This document shows positions 24,892-29,568 of a stretch of DNA of 29,568 nucleotides, one piece after another. Below the pieces are notes generated by a model that had not been told where the DNA came from, searched no databases, and saw nothing but the letters and a program-made list of their open reading frames with translations. Source of the stretch: Acholeplasmataceae bacterium (GTDB lineage Bacteria > Bacillota_I > Bacilli_A > Acholeplasmatales > Acholeplasmataceae); assembly GCA_016934175.1 (NCBI GenBank), contig JAFGTI010000120.1, positions 1 through 29,568 on the forward strand. Direction: 5' to 3'. Made by a program: the position numbers and the translations under genes. How positions within the stretch are numbered: the first letter of the stretch is position 1; every line of letters begins with the position of its first letter.

Positions 24892-26238
24892 TTATTTCCC
24901 TAAACAGAATTTTGAGAATAATTCATCAAGTAAATCATCTTGATAATTTTCACCTAAGATATCCCCTAGTAATCTCCATGCAGTTGTCAAATCGATTGCA
25001 TAGACATCGACTGGCATATCAAGTTTAATTGAATCTAAAACATTTTCTAGAGCTTTCTTTGCTTCGTTAACTTTAGCTATATGTCTCGCATTTGATAGAT
25101 AATTAAAATCTCTTTGCTCGATATCTTCTAAAGATAAGAGTTTTAATATGGATTGTTCAAGTTCTTTAAGTCCAGCTCGAGTGAGTGTGGATATTAAAAT
25201 GACATTTTCCATTTTCAGCATTTGTGGAAGATCAGATTTATTGGCAATGATAATCCTTTTTTTATCATGTGTCAATTCCAAAAGTTCTCTATCTTCTTTG
25301 GTTAAACTCTTAGAATGATCTAATACTAATAGGACAAGCTCAGCTTCTTTAAGTGCCTTCATAGAGCGATTTACACCAATTTGTTCTACGATATCTGATG
25401 TTTCCCTTATCCCTGCAGTATCAATTAAATTAAGTGTTACACCATTGATGTTAATATAAGCTTCAATAGTATCTCTAGTTGTTCCTTCTACTTCAGTAAC
25501 AATAGCTTTATCTTCATCAATCAATGCGTTGAGTAAACTACTTTTTCCAACATTTGGTTTACCAATTATAACGGTTTTTACGCCTTCTCTAATCATTTGA
25601 TTTTTACTAGACTCTTTAAGAAGATTGTTGATTTCATTAATAAGATCTTCTGTTCTAGGTTTAATAATTTCTTTACTCATAACGACCGCATCATCATATT
25701 CTGGATAATCAATGTTCACTTCTATTTGTGCAATGATTGTCAATAACTTTGATCTAAGATTACGAATTAGTTTTGATGTTTCTTTTTGCACACCCAAACT
25801 TGCAATTTTCATAGCTTGTTCGCTCTTTGCGTGGATTAAATCCATAATGGATTCAGCTTCCACTAAATCAATTCGTCCATTTAAATATGCACGTTGACTG
25901 AATTCCCCAGGTTCAGCTAATCTAATATGACGTGACAAGATGCGTTCTAAAACTTTTTGCGTGATTAAAATACCACCATGTGTAGATACTTCCACCACAT
26001 CTTCAGCAGTAAATGTTTTAGGTGCTTTTAGTACAGCAACCATGACTTCATCAAGAAAACTGCCATCTTCATTAATGATATGTCCATAGTGCAAAGTGTG
26101 ACTCTTAACTTTGTTTAAATCCTCACCTTTAAATATTTTATTAAATTCTTTGATTGCTGAGTCTCCACTAATTCGAATCACAGAGATTCCAGCAGTACCA
26201 TATGCTGTTGATATAGCAGCAATTGTATCAAAATTCAT
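24892..26238 (-). CDS. mnmE: tRNA modification GTPase MnmE
   Basis: With MnmG installs the (carboxymethyl)aminomethyl group on U34 of tRNAs reading NNA/NNG codons. The 448-residue protein has the N-terminal tetrahydrofolate-binding domain (start MNFDTIAAIS), a helical domain split by the G domain with GKPNVGKS (226-233), EGTTRDT, DTAG (273-276) and NKSD, and the C-terminal catalytic Cys in FCLGK (C445). All key residues are present. The ATG overlaps the mgtC stop (ATGA) with AAGGA about 9 bases upstream. It is last in the nrnA-nrnA-ttcA-mgtC-mnmE operon. No clear terminator follows. Confidence 0.97.
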   Translation of the reverse strand: MNFDTIAAISTAYGTAGISVIRISGDSAIKEFNKIFKGEDLNKVKSHTLHYGHIINEDGSFLDEVMVAVLKAPKTFTAEDVVEVSTHGGILITQKVLERILSRHIRLAEPGEFSQRAYLNGRIDLVEAESIMDLIHAKSEQAMKIASLGVQKETSKLIRNLRSKLLTIIAQIEVNIDYPEYDDAVVMSKEIIKPRTEDLINEINNLLKESSKNQMIREGVKTVIIGKPNVGKSSLLNALIDEDKAIVTEVEGTTRDTIEAYININGVTLNLIDTAGIRETSDIVEQIGVNRSMKALKEAELVLLVLDHSKSLTKEDRELLELTHDKKRIIIANKSDLPQMLKMENVILISTLTRAGLKELEQSILKLLSLEDIEQRDFNYLSNARHIAKVNEAKKALENVLDSIKLDMPVDVYAIDLTTAWRLLGDILGENYQDDLLDELFSKFCLGK

Positions 26239-26765
26239 TCTTGAGATTCCTTTGGCTTTTTCGGTTTCTGAAAAGGTTTACCTCTTAATGGATTAAATCC
26301 ACGTGATAAATCTCTAATCGCAATAAATACCATAATAAATATACCGAGTATGGTACCAATTAAAATATATCCACTACCTAAGATTAAACCAATCATTGCT
26401 ACAAACCACAAGGTCGCTGCAGTTGTAATACCCTTAACTACATTTGACGGGTCCTTAATGATAACACCAGCACCGATGAACCCGATACCTGTAATGACTT
26501 GAGCAATAATTCTTTGTTGTTCTGGATCGATAAGAAGTCCCCCACCTTGTAGCAAAATCTGATATTCAAACATTAAACGTTGCATGACTGCAATTCCCGC
26601 AGCTCCCATAGCAACTAGAACATGGGCAGAAAGACCAGCAGCTTTACCTACGTTTTGTCTTTCAAGACCAACAAATGAAGCAATGCCAAAAGTCATTGCC
26701 AGTGGTAAAAGTACTTTCACCAGTAAATCTATTAAATCTAATTCCATTTCTAACCATAAATTCAT
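26235..26765 (-). CDS. MgtC/SapB-family membrane protein
   Basis: A 176-residue integral membrane protein with about five hydrophobic segments. Family hallmarks are GLERQNVGKAAGLSAHVLVA and, about 50 residues on, GIGFIGAGVI(I)K. It ends in a basic, Pro/Lys-rich cytoplasmic tail. It is shorter than Salmonella MgtC and has no C-terminal ACT-like domain, as in many SapB/YhiD members. Family roles include magnesium-related stress and control of ATP synthase, but function varies. It overlaps both neighbours by four bases (ATGA), so it is locked into a tRNA-modification operon. The start ATG at 26763-26765 is backed by AAGGA; a second Met six codons in is less well placed. Confidence 0.92.
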   Translation of the reverse strand: MNLWLEMELDLIDLLVKVLLPLAMTFGIASFVGLERQNVGKAAGLSAHVLVAMGAAGIAVMQRLMFEYQILLQGGGLLIDPEQQRIIAQVITGIGFIGAGVIIKDPSNVVKGITTAATLWFVAMIGLILGSGYILIGTILGIFIMVFIAIRDLSRGFNPLRGKPFQKPKKPKESQE

Positions 26766-27628
26766 TTCTTTTTCTTCCTTTCCTCATATATTTGATTAAA
26801 ATGTACTTTATTTTTATTATTTTGATGATAACCTAATATAGCTTCTAGATTTACATTAGTTGCTGAATTATATATCAATTGATCAACATCAGGTTGATCT
26901 TTTTTTAATTGATTAATCAATGCCTTGATTTCACGTCGCTTAGATGACGTCTTTTCAGCGACTACTGTACATCCGCAATTCATTGCTTGAATGCCACTAT
27001 GTTTAATCCATCTTGCAATATCATGTTCTTTGATAAACATCATCGGACGAATTAATTCAATACCTTCAAAATTATCAGCTTCAATTTTAGGAACCATTGT
27101 AGAAAATCTTCCATTATAAAACATGTTCATTAGAGTAGTTTCTATAACATCATTAAAATGGTGTCCTAAGGCTAGTTTGTTACAGCCTAAATCTAATGCT
27201 GCTTTATATAAAAATCCCCTTCTCATTCTTGCGCACATATAACAAGGATTTTCTTTTGCAATTTTTCCGATAACATCAAATATTTCTGATTCCTTGATAA
27301 TAAGTGGAATCTCTAAATATGCTGCATTGCTTTCTAATAATTCTCGATTAACCTTTCTAAATCCAGGGTCCATCGATAGAAAGATTAATTCAAAATCTAT
27401 TTTATTGTGTCTTTTTAACTCTTGGAATAATTTAGCAAGAATTAAACTATCTTTTCCACCTGAAATCGCAACAGCAATTTTATCTCCGGGTTCTATGAGC
27501 TGATATTCATTAATTGCTTTCACAAAAGGAACAAAAAGATCTTTCTTATATGTTTTAGTTATGCTTTTTTCTATATCTGCAAGAGGGAGTTTTGGTTTAT
27601 TTACAATAATTGTTTCACAACTTTGCAT
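26762..27628 (-). CDS. TtcA-family tRNA thiolation ATPase
   Basis: Likely adenylates and thiolates a cytidine or uridine in tRNA, as TtcA does at C32. The 288-residue protein from ATG 27626-27628 begins MQSCETIIVNK and has GAGG 6-8 bases upstream; a longer frame to 27655 would overlap the upstream nrnA without a ribosome site. It carries the PP-loop SGGKDS (56-61), the CxxC pair C129/C132 in PCYMCARMRRG, and a second cysteine motif NCGC (C218, C220), consistent with a [4Fe-4S]-dependent enzyme. The stop overlaps mgtC as ATGA. Exact target base is not decided; TtcA-like is the best fit. Confidence 0.88.
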   Translation of the reverse strand: MQSCETIIVNKPKLPLADIEKSITKTYKKDLFVPFVKAINEYQLIEPGDKIAVAISGGKDSLILAKLFQELKRHNKIDFELIFLSMDPGFRKVNRELLESNAAYLEIPLIIKESEIFDVIGKIAKENPCYMCARMRRGFLYKAALDLGCNKLALGHHFNDVIETTLMNMFYNGRFSTMVPKIEADNFEGIELIRPMMFIKEHDIARWIKHSGIQAMNCGCTVVAEKTSSKRREIKALINQLKKDQPDVDQLIYNSATNVNLEAILGYHQNNKNKVHFNQIYEERKKKK

Positions 27629-27629
27629 T

Positions 27630-28568
27630 TTATGCCTCTTTATAAGCCTTAACAACTGCTTCTACATCTTTAATAAATGCTGGAAGTTGATCCCATCCTT
27701 CAAGTCTTGCTCCTGAAGCTTTTGCATGACCACCACCATCATATTTATTAGCAAGTTCATTAATGGTTGGTCCATTAGATCTAAGTCTAATTCTTACTTC
27801 ATTTGGGTACTCAATAAAGAGCGCCCATACAGGGTAGCCTTCAATACCACCTAAAAGTCCAACAACAGATGCCGCTTGCTCATCAGATACATTATATTTT
27901 TCAATAATGTCTCTTGTCATCTTTAGATAGACAAATCCATCTGTAGTAACGAAATTGCTATATACATATCCTTTTAAGGCAATCATTTCTAATGTTTCTT
28001 TACTTAATTTACTATCAATATACTCAACGTCAACACCTTTATCAAGCAGCATACCTGCCATTTGATGTGTTAAATTAGAAACGCCTCTAAAACGGAATCT
28101 ACCTGTATCTGTGACGATACCTGTATACATCGCGATAGCACCTTCTAATGTTAATTTTAATTCTTTTTGATAACTACTATAGAAATAGGCAATCATTTGA
28201 GCACACGATGGAAAACTTGTATCAACCCATCTGATATCACCGTAATCATCAACTGGTATATGATGATCAATTTTAATAATTTCTTTACCCAATTTATATC
28301 TTGGATCACTAATTCTATCTTCAACCGCTGTATCAACAACAATAGATAAAGCTCCTTGGTAAACATCATCTTCAATAACGTCAACTTTTCCTACAAAGTC
28401 AACAAATGCACTTGTTTGTCCAACAACAAACACTTTTTTATCTGGAAAAGTATTTTTAATAATATCCTTTAAACCAAACTGAGATCCATAGCAGTCTCCA
28501 TCTGGTCTTTTATGTCCATGAATGATAATCGTTTCGTATTTCTTTATTTTATTAAGTATTTTTCGCAT
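27630..28568 (-). CDS. nrnA: NrnA-type DHH phosphoesterase, second copy in the operon
   Basis: Bifunctional nanoRNase and pAp phosphatase family, 312 residues. The DHH domain has HGHKRPDGDCYGSQ (17-30), D79 in VVDT and the DHH motif (101-103); the DHHA1 domain ends with GGGHAKASGA, which binds substrate. The usual DAIGS has become DCYGS, but the metal-binding Asp residues remain. The ATG at 28566-28568 is preceded by AAAGGG and overlaps the upstream nrnA paralogue by 17 bases, so the pair is co-translated. It ends one base before the ttcA-type gene starts. Confidence 0.93.
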   Translation of the reverse strand: MRKILNKIKKYETIIIHGHKRPDGDCYGSQFGLKDIIKNTFPDKKVFVVGQTSAFVDFVGKVDVIEDDVYQGALSIVVDTAVEDRISDPRYKLGKEIIKIDHHIPVDDYGDIRWVDTSFPSCAQMIAYFYSSYQKELKLTLEGAIAMYTGIVTDTGRFRFRGVSNLTHQMAGMLLDKGVDVEYIDSKLSKETLEMIALKGYVYSNFVTTDGFVYLKMTRDIIEKYNVSDEQAASVVGLLGGIEGYPVWALFIEYPNEVRIRLRSNGPTINELANKYDGGGHAKASGARLEGWDQLPAFIKDVEAVVKAYKEA

Positions 28569-29508
28569 GTGTTTTTGCCCTTTCGTCTAAATCTTTAATC
28601 ACTTGTTCGGTTTCTTCCCAGTTTTTTAGACTAGCGCCACAAGCGTGGTTATGTCCACCACCGCCATATTTCTTAGCAATATCAACAATGGTAATGCCTC
28701 TAGCTCTAAATTCACCCACGATGACGTTATTGTCAACATCTTCTGTGAAGTTAGCCCAAATAGATATTTCTTTGATTCCTGCCATTTGATTCACCATACC
28801 TCGACTGATTGCTTGAAACTCTAATCCACTTTGAGCAATGAGTTCAGCATCATTCTTTCGATAAGCTACGCCATTTTCTGTAATATCAAAGTTTGAAAAC
28901 AAGTTTTTTGTCAATCGTTTTTGTAGGGGTTCTGTATATATATAATCATAAAAATCCTGATAACTTGGATTAAATCTTGTAATATACGATGCCAGTTCAA
29001 ATGTTTTACTTGCATCATTTAAATACATAAAACGTCCTGTATCAGTAACCATACCTCCGTAAAGATAAGTTGCTGCTTCAGGAGTTACTCTTAACCTAAA
29101 TTCTCTTATAAAATCAACAATCATTTCTGATGCAGAAGCAAATGTAGGTTCTTTGTAAAATATAGAAACATCTGAAACATCCGTATCATTTTGATGATGA
29201 TCAATAATGATTCTTTCTTTAGCAAGTTTATACCGTTCATCACTAATCATTCTCGAAACAGAAACATCTGTAATAATCGCGAGAGCTTCTTCATAAGTTT
29301 CATCTGTAATCTCATCCATTTTTGATAAATAAACCATATCATTGATGTCGCCAACGACATATACTTTTTTATTTTGAAAATTTTCTTTAATTGTTAGATA
29401 TAATCCGTATTGACTACCGATCGCATCCATATCAGGTCTTGCGTGTCTATGGATAATAATCGTCTGATACGATTTAATCAATTCATAGATTTGTTCTTTA
29501 ATATTCAT
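28552..29508 (-). CDS. nrnA: NrnA-type DHH phosphoesterase, first copy in the operon
   Basis: A 318-residue paralogue of the next gene, with the more canonical signature RPDMDAIGSQ (24-33), ITDVS with D81, IIIDHH (100-105) and C-terminal GGGGHNHACGA. The family degrades 2-5 nucleotide RNAs and removes the 3' phosphate of pAp. The start is taken at ATG 29506-29508 (MNIKEQIYEL), which aligns with the paralogue and has GAAGGG about 8 bases upstream; an in-frame upstream ATG at 29547 would precede the promoter -10. It is first in the five-gene operon. The two copies are clearly diverged, so this is an old duplication. Confidence 0.93.
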   Translation of the reverse strand: MNIKEQIYELIKSYQTIIIHRHARPDMDAIGSQYGLYLTIKENFQNKKVYVVGDINDMVYLSKMDEITDETYEEALAIITDVSVSRMISDERYKLAKERIIIDHHQNDTDVSDVSIFYKEPTFASASEMIVDFIREFRLRVTPEAATYLYGGMVTDTGRFMYLNDASKTFELASYITRFNPSYQDFYDYIYTEPLQKRLTKNLFSNFDITENGVAYRKNDAELIAQSGLEFQAISRGMVNQMAGIKEISIWANFTEDVDNNVIVGEFRARGITIVDIAKKYGGGGHNHACGASLKNWEETEQVIKDLDERAKTHAKNT

Positions 29509-29537
29509 AGTGTTTTCCCTTCTCAATAGATTAGAAT

Positions 29538-29546
29538 AGTATATCA
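29538..29546 (-). promoter_or_regulatory. Promoter of the nrnA-mnmE operon, extended -10
   Basis: Minus strand TGATATACT, about 30 bases before the first nrnA. The -35 region is taken up by the tail of an upstream terminator and shows no match. Confidence 0.55.
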
Positions 29547-29556
29547 CAATTGAAAG

Positions 29557-29568
29557 AAAAAAGCGATA
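29557..29568 (-). terminator. Partial terminator of the gene beyond the right edge
   Basis: On the minus strand the window opens with TATCGC followed by six T, the right arm and T-tail of an intrinsic terminator. The same 12 bases occur in the terminator at 17321-17361. The left arm is outside the window. Confidence 0.5.

Noticed and set aside
29509..29547. Longer start of the first nrnA at 29547
   Set aside because: It lies upstream of the -10 box and lacks a ribosome site; the ATG at 29508 aligns with the paralogue and has GAAGGG.

Overview
The window is 29.6 kb of AT-rich, densely coded DNA. It most resembles a wall-less or near-wall-less Firmicutes/Tenericutes lineage of the Acholeplasmatales/Izemoplasmatales type. 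The gene set and order (tilS-hpt-ftsH-rqcP-lysS, dnaX-ybaB-recR, rpoE for RNA polymerase delta, pyrG, fba, two nrnA) are Gram-positive. Several genes end in TGA (ftsH, lysS, the GH13 glucosidase, mgtC, the ttcA-type gene) and Trp is encoded by TGG, so the code is standard and not the Mycoplasma/Spiroplasma code. The lineage is an inference from gene content. No tRNA, rRNA, CRISPR array, insertion sequence or phage gene was seen, and no stretch longer than about 210 bases lacks a gene.

Layout, left to right. (1) 1-3.8 kb, minus strand: a two-gene alpha-glycoside operon, a GH13 alpha-glucosidase followed with ATGA coupling by a GH36 alpha-galactosidase whose last residues lie beyond the left edge. 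(2) 3.85-4.4 kb: maf, transcribed divergently from (3) 4.5-8.5 kb: tilS-hpt-ftsH-rqcP, a tightly overlapping housekeeping operon ending in an intrinsic terminator. (4) 8.5-10.1 kb: lysS with its own promoter and terminator. (5) 10.1-17.3 kb, the least ordinary part: a MacB/LolD-type ABC ATPase overlapping a large two-unit FtsX-type permease, then after a 206-base leader a 1257-residue surface lipoprotein with three 80-residue Fn3-like modules and two 240-residue helical repeats. A strong bidirectional terminator at 17.32 kb separates it from (6) minus-strand fba plus an unrecognised acidic helical gene. (7) pyrG, preceded by a leader that looks like the CTP-sensing attenuator of Gram-positive pyrG genes. 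(8) A membrane-GNAT acetyltransferase fusion. (9) rpoE. (10) dnaX-ybaB-recR plus a small membrane protein. (11) nrnA-nrnA-ttcA-mgtC-mnmE, a five-gene operon with overlapping or nearly touching genes that runs to the right edge.

How the genes fit together. Most of the window is information processing: tRNA modification (tilS, ttcA type, mnmE), tRNA charging (lysS), stalled-ribosome rescue (rqcP), replication and repair (dnaX, ybaB, recR), transcription (rpoE), nanoRNA/pAp turnover (nrnA), nucleotide supply and hygiene (hpt, pyrG, maf) and protein quality control (ftsH). The accessory content is the sugar operon and the ABC-lipoprotein locus. Promoters are easy to read: TATAAT-like -10 boxes, often with an upstream TGN extension, and intrinsic terminators at most operon ends. 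The best candidates for new biology are the ABC-permease/giant lipoprotein pair, the membrane-GNAT fusion, and the pyrG attenuator as a case of CTP sensing in this type of organism.
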